Positions 36,660 through 46,575 of a stretch of 64,000 nt of DNA are shown here, piece after piece. Below the pieces are notes generated by a model. It made no database searches. It was not told the DNA's origin and worked only from the letters and a program-made list of their open reading frames with translations. Source of the DNA: Polynucleobacter sp. MWH-Jannik1A5. GTDB lineage: Bacteria > Pseudomonadota > Gammaproteobacteria > Burkholderiales > Burkholderiaceae. The stretch lies in NCBI RefSeq assembly GCF_018881795.1, contig NZ_JACVPQ010000001.1:1091633-1155632 (forward strand). Direction: 5' to 3'. The position numbers were made by a program, and so were the translations under genes. Within the stretch, counting starts at the first letter, position 1. Every line of letters begins with the position of its first letter.

Positions 36660-37391
36660 TTACTTCGTTCCAGCGATCAATTGCTGTGCATCTTTAGCAG
36701 CATCTGTATCTGGATACTTGGCAATAATTTCACTGAAAGTTTTTTTGGCCGCTGCCTTATTGCCACTCTCTAATTGGGCGTTACCTAATGTCACCATCGC
36801 AGCGGGTATGCGCGGATGATTTGGGTAGCGCTTAATTAAGCTTTGCAATTGATTGATTGCGCCTGTGTAATCTTTATTGGCGTATTTGCTGTTACCACTC
36901 CAGTAAAGCGCCAGAGGTAAGTAAGGGCTTTTTGGATACTTGGCAGCAAATGCAGAAAAACTTTCATCTGCTTTCTTTAGATTGCCAGCCTGAAATGCTT
37001 TCAATGCATCGTCGTAAGCTTTTTTCTCGCCAGGCTGAACTGTGCCACTTACGCCTTCAATCGTCGCTGTACGGGGCTCAAAATTACCCAAGCGTGTATC
37101 CAGATCCTGGTAGTAAGTTTTCTGGCTGGTGTTAATGTCTTCACCTTGCTTCTCAAGCTCTTCTACTTTGCCACGTAGCTCTGCATTCTCAGTTTTGAGC
37201 TTGTCGATTTGTCCTTGCAACTCAAGCTGAGTGGTGGCAAGAGACTTTCGAAGATCCAGAATGGCCTTACGAGCTTCATCGTCGGAAAAAAGGGCCCAAG
37301 CACTATTCGATGCACCTAAGCAAATGAGGGCGGCACTTAAACAAAACGCTCGTGAGAGCGTTTGTTTTACTGAGTGAGAAAGCGTCATCAT
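36660..37391 (-). CDS. cpoB: Tol-Pal accessory protein CpoB (YbgF)
   Basis: CpoB coordinates Tol-Pal with cell-wall synthesis in the periplasm. The 243-residue protein has a signal peptide with cleavage after ASNSAWA. A coiled coil follows (residues about 35-80, [20 protein letters not shown] and [12 protein letters not shown]). C-terminal tetratricopeptide-like repeats follow ([56 protein letters not shown]). Its start overlaps the pal stop by one base, so translation is coupled. Two ATGs in tandem start the gene. Confidence 0.95.
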   Translation of the reverse strand: MMTLSHSVKQTLSRAFCLSAALICLGASNSAWALFSDDEARKAILDLRKSLATTQLELQGQIDKLKTENAELRGKVEELEKQGEDINTSQKTYYQDLDTRLGNFEPRTATIEGVSGTVQPGEKKAYDDALKAFQAGNLKKADESFSAFAAKYPKSPYLPLALYWSGNSKYANKDYTGAINQLQSLIKRYPNHPRIPAAMVTLGNAQLESGNKAAAKKTFSEIIAKYPDTDAAKDAQQLIAGTK

Positions 37392-37894
37392 TAGTTGGTG
37401 ATGTAAACAATGTCAGCGCGGCGATTTTGTGCCCATGCTGCTTCGTTATCGCCTTCCGCTTTTGGTTTTTCTTTACCAAAGCTTACTGCTTCCATTTGGT
37501 CGTCAGACACACCCATCAGGTTTAATGATTTACGTAATGCATCTGAACGACGTTGGCCTAGTGCCAAGTTGTATTCGGCTGTGCCACGTTCATCAGTGTT
37601 GCCTTGAATAATAACTTTTTGTTTTGGATTGGCTTTTAAGTAGCTTGCGTGTGCAGACAACATTTTTTGATATTTAGTCTGAACGGTGTATTCATCAAAG
37701 CCAAAGTAAACGCTCTTGTCAAAAAGAGGGCTATTAGGATCGTTCCATGGCTGTGAGCCGAATTTTCCACTACCACCACTTCCATTTGCGCCGTCAACAT
37801 CATCTAGCTTCACGCTAGAGCATGCTGCCATGAGAAAAGCGGCAGCGCCGACGATGGCGAATGTCGCTGCACGACGTGCGATAGAAATCTTCAT
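37391..37894 (-). CDS. pal: peptidoglycan-associated lipoprotein
   Basis: Pal is an outer-membrane lipoprotein anchored to peptidoglycan that helps constrict the outer membrane at division. The 167-residue protein has a lipobox LMAACSS with the lipidated Cys near residue 25. The OmpA-like domain carries VYFGFDEYTVQ, VIIQGNTDERGTAEYNLALG and RRADIVYI, which bind peptidoglycan meso-diaminopimelate. It lies between tolB and cpoB; the 157 bases before it (37895-38051) hold no gene and may contain its own promoter. Confidence 0.97.
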   Translation of the reverse strand: MKISIARRAATFAIVGAAAFLMAACSSVKLDDVDGANGSGGSGKFGSQPWNDPNSPLFDKSVYFGFDEYTVQTKYQKMLSAHASYLKANPKQKVIIQGNTDERGTAEYNLALGQRRSDALRKSLNLMGVSDDQMEAVSFGKEKPKAEGDNEAAWAQNRRADIVYITN

Positions 37895-38051
37895 GAATTT
37901 TCCTTTTTCCTACAAGCTGAATGACAAATTAACTAATAAAGCCGCTCCAAAGGAGCTGATAGTTAATATTATGCCCCCAAGAACATCAAAAGTGACTATT
38001 TAAGCCCTGAAAAAGGGTTTGCTTGAGTTTGGTGCGCTTTATCTCTTCTCA

Positions 38052-39362
38052 TCAGTCCATAAATGGACCCCAGGATGGCTGACGTACATCAGACCCTGGA
38101 ATGCTGAGCACCTGTTTGGAGTTTCCATCTACCGAAACAGCGGCTAGGACTCGCTTGCCACCCACTTTGGTGGAGTAGAGAACATAGCGGCCATTGGCGG
38201 CAAAGGATGGGGATTCATCGCTACTGCCGTCGGTAAGGGCTTGAGCGTCACCTGTAGCCAAATTCAGAATATAGAGACGATATGCGCCGCCAATGTTGGC
38301 AATGTAAGCCAAATACTTTCCGTCTGGCGAGATGCGAGGTGAGGTGACAAAACCTTGTTTGAAGGTCACGCGTTTGACGCCTTCAGCTTGTTCGCCATCA
38401 GCACTCATGCGATAAATTTGTGGGTTACCACCACGATCACTTGTGAAGTAGATATAGCGACCATCAGCTGAATACTGTGGTTCAGTATCAATTGTGTTGC
38501 CACGAGTTAAGCGATGTAAACCAGTTCCGTCCGCATTGATGCCATAAATCTGTGTGTTGCCATCTTTAGATAATGAGATCGCCAATTTTTTGCCATCCGG
38601 TGACCAAGCTGGTGCGCTGTTATTTCCTTTTTGATTGGAAAGAGAAATACGACGACCAGTTGCAAGCTCATGAACGTAAATCACAGGCTTACGATCTTCG
38701 AAAGAAACGTAGGCTACTTTTTTACCATCAGGAGACCACGATGGGGAGATGATGGGTTCGCCGCTATTCATCGCATTACGAATATTTTGACCATCAGCAT
38801 CTGAAATGACTAAGCGATAGCGCTTGCCATCCTTGATGACATAAGAAAGGCGGGTAGAAAACACGCCACGCTCGCCTAGTAATTTAAAGATGATGTCATC
38901 AGCAATCTTATGTGCCGCAGCACGTAAATTGTCTGCGCTGGAATTTAGGTTTAGCCCACCAAGGCTTAAGCTCTTACGAACATCAAATAACTTATAGTGA
39001 ATCTCAAATTGTGCGTTACCGGTTTGTACTACAGAGCCCACTACCAATGCATCGGCACCACGTGCTGCCCAAGATTTGTAGTTAGGTGTACCTTCATCGC
39101 TTTCAACTCCATTGCCGTTTTCAGTATTTTTAAAGTAACCACTGCGGGCTAAATCTTGACGAATGATTTCAGTAACGCTAGTTGGTAATTTGTTCTCATC
39201 TTTAAAGCGCATCACTGCGATTGGATAAAGTGATTGACCAACACCAGTGATTTCAATATTCATTTGCGCGAATACGGGTGTTGCAATGCTGAGTAGCAAT
39301 GCGACGATTGCCACTTTGTAAGACATTACTCTGGATTTCAATAGAATCGCCAAATGCAGCAT
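38052..39362 (-). CDS. tolB: Tol-Pal system protein TolB
   Basis: TolB is a periplasmic beta-propeller that binds Pal and TolA-related components. The 436-residue protein begins with a signal peptide and ends with propeller repeats. Repeated units such as GEPIISPSWSPDGKKVAYVS, SAPAWSPDGKKLAISLS and TSPRISPDGKYLAYIA give the blades. I keep ATG 39362 because AAGGA precedes it; ATG 39326 would give a shorter conventional signal peptide and is a realistic alternative. It is 3 bases from tolA. Confidence 0.96.
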   Translation of the reverse strand: MLHLAILLKSRVMSYKVAIVALLLSIATPVFAQMNIEITGVGQSLYPIAVMRFKDENKLPTSVTEIIRQDLARSGYFKNTENGNGVESDEGTPNYKSWAARGADALVVGSVVQTGNAQFEIHYKLFDVRKSLSLGGLNLNSSADNLRAAAHKIADDIIFKLLGERGVFSTRLSYVIKDGKRYRLVISDADGQNIRNAMNSGEPIISPSWSPDGKKVAYVSFEDRKPVIYVHELATGRRISLSNQKGNNSAPAWSPDGKKLAISLSKDGNTQIYGINADGTGLHRLTRGNTIDTEPQYSADGRYIYFTSDRGGNPQIYRMSADGEQAEGVKRVTFKQGFVTSPRISPDGKYLAYIANIGGAYRLYILNLATGDAQALTDGSSDESPSFAANGRYVLYSTKVGGKRVLAAVSVDGNSKQVLSIPGSDVRQPSWGPFMD

Positions 39363-39365
39363 GCT

Positions 39366-40181
39366 TTAGTCCTTGGGTTTAAAGGTCAGTTTTACTTCGC
39401 GTTGCGGAATTTTGCCATTGTCGTCTTTTGGCAGACTCTCTGCACGTGAAAGAGCGAGTAATACAGCCCGATCCCAACCGGCATTGCCGCTAGATGACTG
39501 AATGCTGGTGCTCAAAATCGCACCATCCGGAGCGAGCGTTACCAAAATCACTGCTGCAGGATTCCCGCTTACGGATTCTGGGTTAAAGACAATCAATGGC
39601 TTCACCTTTTTAATGACTTTATCCGTCCAGCCTGGAGGGGCATTACCACCGCCACCAACTCCGCTGCCGACTGTGCCACCACTGCCACCCTCAGCGCCAG
39701 CCGCTGCACGCAAACGTGCTAATTGATCAGCGCGCGCTTTTTCTGCAGCAGCATTTGCTTTTGTCTCAGCAGGAGATTGTGCTTTTGGTACTTCAGCTTT
39801 TTTTGGCTTCTCAGGCTCTTTTTCTTTTGCCTTCTCTTTTGGAGGGGGCTTGACCGCCTTTGGCGTTTCTTTCACTTCTTTTTTAGGAGGCTCTTTTTCT
39901 ACCTTCTTTTTCTTAATGGCAATGTCAGCAGCTTCTTCTTTCATTTCCGTTTTAAGTTCTGGCTCGGGTGGTGCTTGAACTTGTGGAGTGGAGTCCCAGA
40001 GTTCTACTTCTACACCTGAAGATGTGCTGTTGTTCCAGCTGATACCAATCATTAAAAATGCTAGCAATCCTAGATGTGCTACCAAGGAAAAAGTAAAGGC
40101 ACGTTTAGTGCTCTCTTGCTTAGTAAAGCGACCTCGCTTGAACGGCGAGAAGGATGGCTGAAAAGTGGGGGCGCTATTCAT
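39366..40181 (-). CDS. tolA: Tol-Pal system membrane protein TolA
   Basis: TolA is an inner-membrane protein that spans the periplasm to connect TolQR energy to Pal and TolB. The 271-residue protein has one N-terminal transmembrane helix (FTFSLVAHLGLLAFLMIGIS, residues 29-48). A long Lys-, Glu- and Pro-rich linker (residues 80-155) follows, with a shorter Gly-rich hinge around 165-180. The C-terminal TonB-like domain has SVSGNPAAVILVTLAPDGAI and AGWDRAVLLALSRAESLPKD. Low-complexity DNA in the linker gives meaningless long frames on the other strand. Confidence 0.93.
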   Translation of the reverse strand: MNSAPTFQPSFSPFKRGRFTKQESTKRAFTFSLVAHLGLLAFLMIGISWNNSTSSGVEVELWDSTPQVQAPPEPELKTEMKEEAADIAIKKKKVEKEPPKKEVKETPKAVKPPPKEKAKEKEPEKPKKAEVPKAQSPAETKANAAAEKARADQLARLRAAAGAEGGSGGTVGSGVGGGGNAPPGWTDKVIKKVKPLIVFNPESVSGNPAAVILVTLAPDGAILSTSIQSSSGNAGWDRAVLLALSRAESLPKDDNGKIPQREVKLTFKPKD

Positions 40182-40207
40182 GGGCGATTAAAACAAGCCT
40201 CTAAGCC

Positions 40208-40627
40208 TTATTGAGTCTTGACCGCAAGGCCGACGCGCTTCACGCCATTCTCTTTGAGCTTGGACATCACTTCCATCACTGTTTCATATTTAATGGATTT
40301 ATCAGCTGCAATCACAATTGGTTGCTCTGCAGATTTTTCTGCTTGTGATCGAGCAAATGCGCCGAGTTCAAACTTATTAAGTGTTTGTGTTGGGTCACCA
40401 TCTTTTTTCACGATGACATTTTCATTTGCATCGATAGTCAAAAAGACAGGTGGTAAAGATTGCACTTTCGCGCCACCAACGGTAGGCAAGTTCACGACCC
40501 CAGGATTAACCATGGGTGCGGTGACCATAAAGATCACTAACAGTACCAACATCACATCGATATACGGAACGACGTTAATGTCGGACATTGCCCGACGTTT
40601 GTTTTTGCGCAAGGAGGAGCCGGCCAT
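40208..40627 (-). CDS. tolR: biopolymer transport protein TolR (ExbD family)
   Basis: TolR works with TolQ as the proton channel stator. The 139-residue protein has one transmembrane helix containing the proton-carrying Asp of VPYIDVMLVLLVIFMVTAP (residues about 21-39), followed by a periplasmic domain. The QPIVIAADKSIKYETVMEVM section is the typical ExbD/TolR end. The start ATG 40627 is 13 bases past the tolQ stop. Confidence 0.95.
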   Translation of the reverse strand: MAGSSLRKNKRRAMSDINVVPYIDVMLVLLVIFMVTAPMVNPGVVNLPTVGGAKVQSLPPVFLTIDANENVIVKKDGDPTQTLNKFELGAFARSQAEKSAEQPIVIAADKSIKYETVMEVMSKLKENGVKRVGLAVKTQ

Positions 40628-40640
40628 GGTGAATTACTCC

Positions 40641-41297
40641 TTAGCGACCAGCAGTTTGACGTTGCAAGATGTTGGTGAATTCTTCGATAAAAGTTTCAAA
40701 GCGAATAGAGAGGCGATCCACATCGGTAGCTGCGCGGTTATAAGCAACGACTGCTGGAATTGCTGCAAACAAACCAATCGCAGTTGCAACGAGTGCTTCG
40801 GCAATACCAGGGGCGACTGCTGCCAAGGTGGCGTTTTGGACGTTAGCCAAACCGCGGAAGGCGTGCATGATGCCCCAAACAGTGCCAAAGAGGCCGATGT
40901 AAGGAGAGACTGAGCCTACGGATGCCAAGAACGGCAAGTTGGCCTCAAGGGCATCCATTTCGCGTTGGTAGGTGGCTTTCATGGCGCGGCGGGCAGCATC
41001 GATCTCCCGACCCTTGGTGAACTCCTGCATGCCAGCCTCAAAAATATGCTCCAAGACAGCATCGCTGCGGGTATTGCGCTGGGCAGCCTCTAGAAGGGTG
41101 TTCAGGTCTCCACCGGACCAAAAATCCCGCTCAAAGCGCTCGGTATCTTGTCTAACCCCCCGTAAAACCGCTGTTTTCTTGAAAATGATGGTCCAAGAGG
41201 CAATCGACATGCTGAGTAATAACAACATTACCAACTGTACTAATAGGCTGGCATTGAGGACTAGGGAGAGGAATGAGAGGTCTTGTGTGGAGGTCAT
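40641..41297 (-). CDS. tolQ: biopolymer transport protein TolQ (ExbB/MotA family)
   Basis: TolQ is the inner-membrane channel subunit of the Tol energy complex. The 218-residue protein has an N-terminal helix (LVQLVMLLLLSMSIASWTII) and two more around residues 125-175. The conserved SVSPYIGLFGTVWGIMHAF carries the family proton-channel region. Order is tolQ, tolR, tolA, tolB, pal, cpoB, all leftward. The ybgC thioesterase, often before tolQ, is absent, and glyA lies 76 bases away in the opposite direction. Confidence 0.95.
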   Translation of the reverse strand: MTSTQDLSFLSLVLNASLLVQLVMLLLLSMSIASWTIIFKKTAVLRGVRQDTERFERDFWSGGDLNTLLEAAQRNTRSDAVLEHIFEAGMQEFTKGREIDAARRAMKATYQREMDALEANLPFLASVGSVSPYIGLFGTVWGIMHAFRGLANVQNATLAAVAPGIAEALVATAIGLFAAIPAVVAYNRAATDVDRLSIRFETFIEEFTNILQRQTAGR

Positions 41298-41373
41298 GAT
41301 GGATTTTGTATGATGTAGGTTGATTTTACTAAGTTAATTTACTCAGCAATCCAACTTCATCAGGATTATCACC

Positions 41374-42618
41374 ATGTTTGACCGTCAAAACACCTTAGCC
41401 AAAACAGATCCCCAGCTATGGGAAGCCATTCAGAACGAAAACAAGCGTCAGGAAGACCATATTGAGCTTATTGCCTCTGAGAACTATACCTCTCCAGCGG
41501 TGATGGCAGCCCAGGGTTCCCAGTTGACCAATAAGTACGCTGAAGGCTATCCGGGCAAGCGTTACTACGGTGGCTGCGAATTTGTGGACGTTGCTGAGCA
41601 ATTGGCGATTGATCGCGTAAAGGCTTTGTTTGGTGCTGAGGCGGCGAACGTGCAACCGCATTGCGGTGCATCTGCCAACCAAGCAGTATTTTTGGCGTTC
41701 TTAAAACCCGGTGATACGTTTATGGGTATGAGTCTTGCCGAAGGTGGTCACTTGACTCACGGTATGGCTTTGAACATGAGCGGTAAATGGTTTAACCCAA
41801 TTGCTTACGGCTTAGATAAAAATGAAGAAATTGATTACGAGCAAATGGAGCGTTTGGCTCGTGAGCACAAGCCTAAATTAATTATTGCTGGTGCATCCGC
41901 TTACTCAAAGAAAATTGATTTTGAGCGCATTGGTAAATTAGCAAAAGAAGTGGGCGCGATTTTTATGGTCGACATGGCTCACTACGCAGGTCTGGTAGCA
42001 GCGGGTGTTTATCCAAATCCAGTGCCACACGCAGACATCGTTACTTCAACTACTCACAAGAGTTTGCGCGGCCCACGTGGCGGCATCATCTTGATGAAGG
42101 CTGAGCACGAGAAGGCGATTAACTCTGCGGTATTCCCAGGCTTACAGGGCGGGCCTTTGATGCATGTGATTGCTGCTAAAGCAGTAGCATTCAAAGAGGC
42201 AGCAGACCCAGGCTTTAAAGATTATCAAAAGCAAGTAGTGGCTAATGCCAAAGCATTAGCTGAAACATTAATTGCTCGTGGCTTACGTATTGTTTCTGGT
42301 GGCACTGATTCTCATGTGATGTTAGTTGACTTACGTGCAAAGAAAATGACAGGCAAGGAAGCAGAGCGTGTTTTGGGTGAGGCCCATATCACTTGCAACA
42401 AGAACGGCATTCCGAATGATCCAGAAAAACCAATGGTGACGAGTGGTATTCGTTTGGGTTCACCGGCGATGACAACGCGTGGATTTAAAGAAGCTGAGGC
42501 AAGACAAGTTGGAAACTTTATTGCTGATGTTTTGGACAATCCAAATGATGCAGACAACATTGCTAAGGTGCGCGCACAAGTGGCTGAATTAACCAAACGC
42601 TTTCCGGTATACGGTTAA
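41374..42618 (+). CDS. glyA: serine hydroxymethyltransferase
   Basis: GlyA converts serine and tetrahydrofolate to glycine and methylene-tetrahydrofolate with PLP. The 414-residue protein has [37 protein letters not shown] and the PLP lysine in [16 protein letters not shown]. The ribosome site is weak, with AGGATTATCACC upstream of ATG. It is followed after 27 bases by nrdR, the usual glyA-nrdR order, and is divergent from tolQ. Confidence 0.98.
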   Translation: MFDRQNTLAKTDPQLWEAIQNENKRQEDHIELIASENYTSPAVMAAQGSQLTNKYAEGYPGKRYYGGCEFVDVAEQLAIDRVKALFGAEAANVQPHCGASANQAVFLAFLKPGDTFMGMSLAEGGHLTHGMALNMSGKWFNPIAYGLDKNEEIDYEQMERLAREHKPKLIIAGASAYSKKIDFERIGKLAKEVGAIFMVDMAHYAGLVAAGVYPNPVPHADIVTSTTHKSLRGPRGGIILMKAEHEKAINSAVFPGLQGGPLMHVIAAKAVAFKEAADPGFKDYQKQVVANAKALAETLIARGLRIVSGGTDSHVMLVDLRAKKMTGKEAERVLGEAHITCNKNGIPNDPEKPMVTSGIRLGSPAMTTRGFKEAEARQVGNFIADVLDNPNDADNIAKVRAQVAELTKRFPVYG

Positions 42619-42645
42619 GCAATTTAGCTAAGGCGAGAACACCCT

Positions 42646-43092
42646 TTGCGCTGCCCTTTTTGCCATAACGACGATACCCAGGTGTTAGACACTCGGGTAT
42701 CGGACGAGGGCGATACTATTCGCCGTCGTCGCCGTTGTGCCAAATGCGACAAACGTTTTACTACCTACGAGCGTGTTGAACTCGCGCTACCAGCGATTGT
42801 GAAGAAAAATGGTAGCCGTGTGGAATATAGCCACGACAAGTTAGCAAGCTCACTGAAGCTGGCTTTACGTAAACGCCCAGTCTCGTCAGATTCGGTTGAT
42901 GAGTCGATTGCCCGCATTGAAGAAAAACTCCTCAGTCTCGGTGAAAAAGAGATTCCTAGTGAGCGCGTTGGTGAGTTGGTGATGCGCGAACTCAAGCGCT
43001 TAGACAAAGTCGCCTATATTCGCTTTGCATCAGTCTATAGAAGCTTTGCAGATATTGAATCATTTGAGAGTGCTCTAAAAGAACTGAAGTAA
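42646..43092 (+). CDS. nrdR: transcriptional repressor NrdR
   Basis: NrdR senses ATP and dATP and represses ribonucleotide reductase genes. The 148-residue protein starts with a TTG at 42646 and runs straight into the zinc ribbon [15 protein letters not shown], with the second pair in [18 protein letters not shown]. The ATP-cone follows, with [20 protein letters not shown] and [23 protein letters not shown] precedes the TTG. It lies downstream of glyA and ends 28 bases before a shared terminator. The 9-base NrdR boxes it binds should be elsewhere; none was sought at a target gene here. Confidence 0.96.
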   Translation: MRCPFCHNDDTQVLDTRVSDEGDTIRRRRRCAKCDKRFTTYERVELALPAIVKKNGSRVEYSHDKLASSLKLALRKRPVSSDSVDESIARIEEKLLSLGEKEIPSERVGELVMRELKRLDKVAYIRFASVYRSFADIESFESALKELK

Positions 43093-43120
43093 GAAGCCTT
43101 TACAAAGAATGAAGCAAATA

Positions 43121-43147
43121 AAAAAGGACTGCATTGCAGTCCTTTTT
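43121..43147. terminator. bidirectional rho-independent terminator between nrdR and adk
   Basis: The sequence is a near-perfect palindrome: A5-GGACTGC, a three-base loop, then GCAGTCC-T5. A T-run follows on both strands, so it can end nrdR transcripts rightward and adk transcripts leftward. It lies between the two converging stops. Confidence 0.85.
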
Positions 43148-43174
43148 CTTTAGCAAATGCTAATGTGGGAAGCA

Positions 43175-43903
<729 letters not shown>

Positions 43904-43953
43904 CTAGGATTATCCCCGAGAAGGGTGGCCATAGGCTCTGAAAAGCAATTTTT

Positions 43954-44718
43954 CTAGGTATTGCCTAGCAATTGTCTGATGCGCTCGAGGTCTTCGGGGG
44001 TATCAACCCCTGCTGGAGGTGCCTCTGGAGCAATATGCACCGCGATACGGTATCCATTCCAGAGGGCGCGAAGCTGTTCCAAGGCCTCAGCTTGCTCCGG
44101 GGGTGCTGGCTCTAGGCGGCTATACGCTTGCAAAAAGTCAGCCCGGTAGCCATAAATTCCAAGGTGGCGTAAATGCCCGGTAGTTTGCTGCGCTTGAGTA
44201 TCCCTGACAAAAGGAATTGGCGCTCTTGAAAAGTACAGCGCTTCACCTGAGCGATTGAGCACAACCTTCACTACATTGGGGTTGTTAATTTCTGCAACTT
44301 CAGTAATCGGCACAGCAACGGTAGAGATGGCGCAGCGTGCATTCTCAGCTAGAGTGCTGGCAACTTGGTTAATCAGTTCTGGCGGTATGAGTGGCTCATC
44401 ACCTTGAACATTCACAATTAATGCATCATTAGGCAGCTTCAATAATTGCGCAACTTCTGCAATGCGATCGGTTCCAGTTGGATGATTCTCGCTAGTGAGT
44501 AAGCAATCTATGCGATGCTCATCACAAGCCGCTTGAATTTCTGGGGAGTCAGTGGCAACTACAACACTTTGCGCAAGAGATAGCTTGGCACGTTCCGCCA
44601 CTCGGATCACCATTGGCTTGCCGCCAATATCGGCTAACGGTTTACGAGGTAAGCGGGTTGATCCTAGCCTTGCCGGAATCACTACTAAAAAATCTGGAGA
44701 TTTGATGGAGACAGTCAT
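43954..44718 (-). CDS. kdsB: 3-deoxy-manno-octulosonate cytidylyltransferase
   Basis: KdsB activates Kdo as CMP-Kdo for lipid A decoration. The 254-residue protein has PARLGSTRLPRKPLADIGGK (residues about 15-34) with the CTP loop, NVQGDEPLIPPELI (residues about 98-111) and RAPIPFVRDTQ. It is preceded by the short Trm112-like gene, with 21 bases between them, then lpxK: the usual leftward order lpxK, Trm112-like, kdsB, adk. Confidence 0.97.
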   Translation of the reverse strand: MTVSIKSPDFLVVIPARLGSTRLPRKPLADIGGKPMVIRVAERAKLSLAQSVVVATDSPEIQAACDEHRIDCLLTSENHPTGTDRIAEVAQLLKLPNDALIVNVQGDEPLIPPELINQVASTLAENARCAISTVAVPITEVAEINNPNVVKVVLNRSGEALYFSRAPIPFVRDTQAQQTTGHLRHLGIYGYRADFLQAYSRLEPAPPEQAEALEQLRALWNGYRIAVHIAPEAPPAGVDTPEDLERIRQLLGNT

Positions 44719-44739
44719 TAAGAAGTTGTGCTTACGCTA

Positions 44740-44919
44740 TCAAACGATTTCATCGGCAGTCATGCTGCGAGCTTCATCTACCAGCATTACTGGCACATCA
44801 TCACGAATTGGGTAGGCCAAGCGATCTGCCTTGCAAATTAATTCATGTTTATTGGTGTCCAAATGCAATTGGCTTTGGCATAAAGGGCAAACCAAAATAT
44901 CGAGCAGTCGTTTATCCAT
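44740..44919 (-). CDS. Trm112/YcaR-like small zinc-ribbon protein
   Basis: This gene encodes a 59-residue protein beginning [18 protein letters not shown]. It belongs to the UPF0434/Trm112 (YcaR) family. Cys11 and Cys14 (CPLC) and a later Cys29 ([15 protein letters not shown]) form part of a zinc-ribbon-like site, and the closing [10 protein letters not shown] is diagnostic. In E. coli the homologue lies between lpxK and kdsB, as here. The stop is TGA at 44740-44742 and it precedes kdsB. Family members support methyltransferases in eukaryotes and archaea, but the bacterial role is unknown. Confidence 0.95.
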   Translation of the reverse strand: MDKRLLDILVCPLCQSQLHLDTNKHELICKADRLAYPIRDDVPVMLVDEARSMTADEIV

Positions 44920-44991
44920 GATGTATTGAAGTGGTTCTATGTAATTGATGAAACAGTGTAGTGCTAACTATACGCTGGCTACAAGTATGAA

Positions 44992-46083
44992 CTAAAGGGT
45001 ATAGCGATAAGGGTCAGGTCTTTGCAGAATAGATTGCAGCCATTCGCTCAGGCTATCGGGAAGGGTGAGCGTCATAGGAATCACCCAAATACGCTCATCT
45101 TGAATGCCTGCGCATTTGACAGCATCTTTTTCCGTAATCAGAATGCATTGGGCGTTGAGCTTTTCAAAGAACTCAGGGGTATAGGTGGCGTGATCTGGTA
45201 AAGGAATGCATTTAGCGGCAATGCCTTGATTGAGGAGGTCATCAAAAAAACGCTGTGGATTACCAAGAGCTGCAACAGCAGTAATCTTGTTAGGCAGGTA
45301 ACTATCGGCAATTTGAGGCAGTGTCTGATGATTGCTTGGTTTGATGAGTTGATATGCATTACCTAAATTACTTAAAAGCGAGAATGCGCGACGACCCAGA
45401 AAGTATTCATCTTGTTGACCTATTTTGTGGGCGCCATCCTTTGCTTGTCCGGTAAAAAGGGTTGCATCACGTTCACGTGTGGTGGGCTCACGTAGGGGGC
45501 CTGCCGGTAATAAGAAACGATTACCTTCCCCTCGTCCATCACGAACTACAAGCTCGATATCGCGACCACCTTCACGGGCCGGCCAGCGAGCCAGACCAGC
45601 ATGTTGTAGACCATCATCGCTGATGATGACATTCACATTGGGCGAATGCTTTAGTAAAACCCTAATACTTTGCCGACGTTTAGGAAAAACCCAAATAGGA
45701 AATTGGTTGTGTGTACGTTTAGCAATTAATACAGGCTCATCACCAACCAATGCAGGATCAGAATCACTATTGACTTGTAGTGGAGTCAACTGTGATGAAG
45801 AGCCATAACCTCTGCTGATAATTCCTGGAATCCAACCTAGTTGCTGTAAACGTTCTGCTAAAGCAATCACGATTGGTGTCTTGCCGGTACCACCCACGCG
45901 AATATTGCCCACAATGATGATGGGCACCGGAGCCGGATATTGTTTGATGAAACCCGTATCTAAAACTAATTTGCGAACGCGGAGCACTAGGCCATATAGC
46001 CAAGATAGGGGCCACAAGATCAAGCTAGTGGGGCCACGTCTTTCCCAGAACTGAGGTGCTTTACGGAAAAAAGAAAAGGACAT
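44992..46083 (-). CDS. lpxK: tetraacyldisaccharide 4'-kinase
   Basis: LpxK phosphorylates the lipid A disaccharide at the 4' position in the inner membrane. The 363-residue protein has an N-terminal membrane-associated segment (LILWPLSWLYGLVLRVRKLV) and the P-loop VGNIRVGGTGKTPIVIALAE (residues 58-77). VISDDGLQHAGLARW carries the catalytic Asp region, and CILITEKDAVKC is conserved. It precedes the Trm112-like gene and is 24 bases downstream of exbD, an arrangement in which exbBD takes the place of msbA. Confidence 0.96.
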   Translation of the reverse strand: MSFSFFRKAPQFWERRGPTSLILWPLSWLYGLVLRVRKLVLDTGFIKQYPAPVPIIIVGNIRVGGTGKTPIVIALAERLQQLGWIPGIISRGYGSSSQLTPLQVNSDSDPALVGDEPVLIAKRTHNQFPIWVFPKRRQSIRVLLKHSPNVNVIISDDGLQHAGLARWPAREGGRDIELVVRDGRGEGNRFLLPAGPLREPTTRERDATLFTGQAKDGAHKIGQQDEYFLGRRAFSLLSNLGNAYQLIKPSNHQTLPQIADSYLPNKITAVAALGNPQRFFDDLLNQGIAAKCIPLPDHATYTPEFFEKLNAQCILITEKDAVKCAGIQDERIWVIPMTLTLPDSLSEWLQSILQRPDPYRYTL

Positions 46084-46107
46084 GAAATGGGTTTCTGAGT
46101 TTGTGGC

Positions 46108-46575
46108 TTACTTTTTGGTTTGACTGCTAAACACAATATTAGAGAGGTTGGCATCACGGGCTGCTTCGAGGGCGCTCATCACAGCTTGATGTGGTGCTTT
46201 GGCATCAGCATCAATGTTGACTTGCAAGCCATTTGCCGAATCTTTCTTGTTATCAGTTTGTCCGCTGAATTGAATCAGTGCGCCGCTCAGTTGAGAACGA
46301 TCAGTCACTTTGCCATTGATTGCAAAGCGCCCATCACGACTAACGGCTATATGAATCTGCTTTACCTCTACTTGGCTCTCATTGCCATTCGCAGTAGGCA
46401 AGGTAATTGCGAGTTCTTGATAGCGAGTGAAAGTGGTTGAGATCATTAAAAATATTAATACCACCAACAACACATCAATAAAGGGAATGAGATTAATCTC
46501 AGGCTCTACTGGTGCGGAAGTAGCCCCTAGAGAAAAACGCTTGCGCGCATACGCATGGGTTTCTAGCCAACTCAT
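46108..46575 (-). CDS. exbD: ExbD-family biopolymer transport protein
   Basis: This is a 155-residue ExbD/TolR-type protein with a cytosolic N-terminus, one transmembrane helix and a periplasmic domain. NLIPFIDVLLVVLIFLMIST (residues 28-47) carries the proton-carrying Asp. The ending with SALEAARDANLSNIVFSSQ is normal. It overlaps exbB by 4 bases. TonB is not adjacent, so a TonB-dependent or a lipid-related role cannot be told apart. It lies upstream of lpxK in the same direction. Confidence 0.9.
   Translation of the reverse strand: MSWLETHAYARKRFSLGATSAPVEPEINLIPFIDVLLVVLIFLMISTTFTRYQELAITLPTANGNESQVEVKQIHIAVSRDGRFAINGKVTDRSQLSGALIQFSGQTDNKKDSANGLQVNIDADAKAPHQAVMSALEAARDANLSNIVFSSQTKK

Noticed and set aside
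39502..40019. Two plus-strand frames opposite tolA, one rich in Phe and Leu
   Set aside because: They mirror the Lys/Glu-rich linker of TolA read backwards; low-complexity composition explains them.
40218..40913. 231-codon open frame on the plus strand opposite tolR and tolQ
   Set aside because: It is antisense to two clear membrane protein genes, shows no family pattern, and is a by-product of their codon use.
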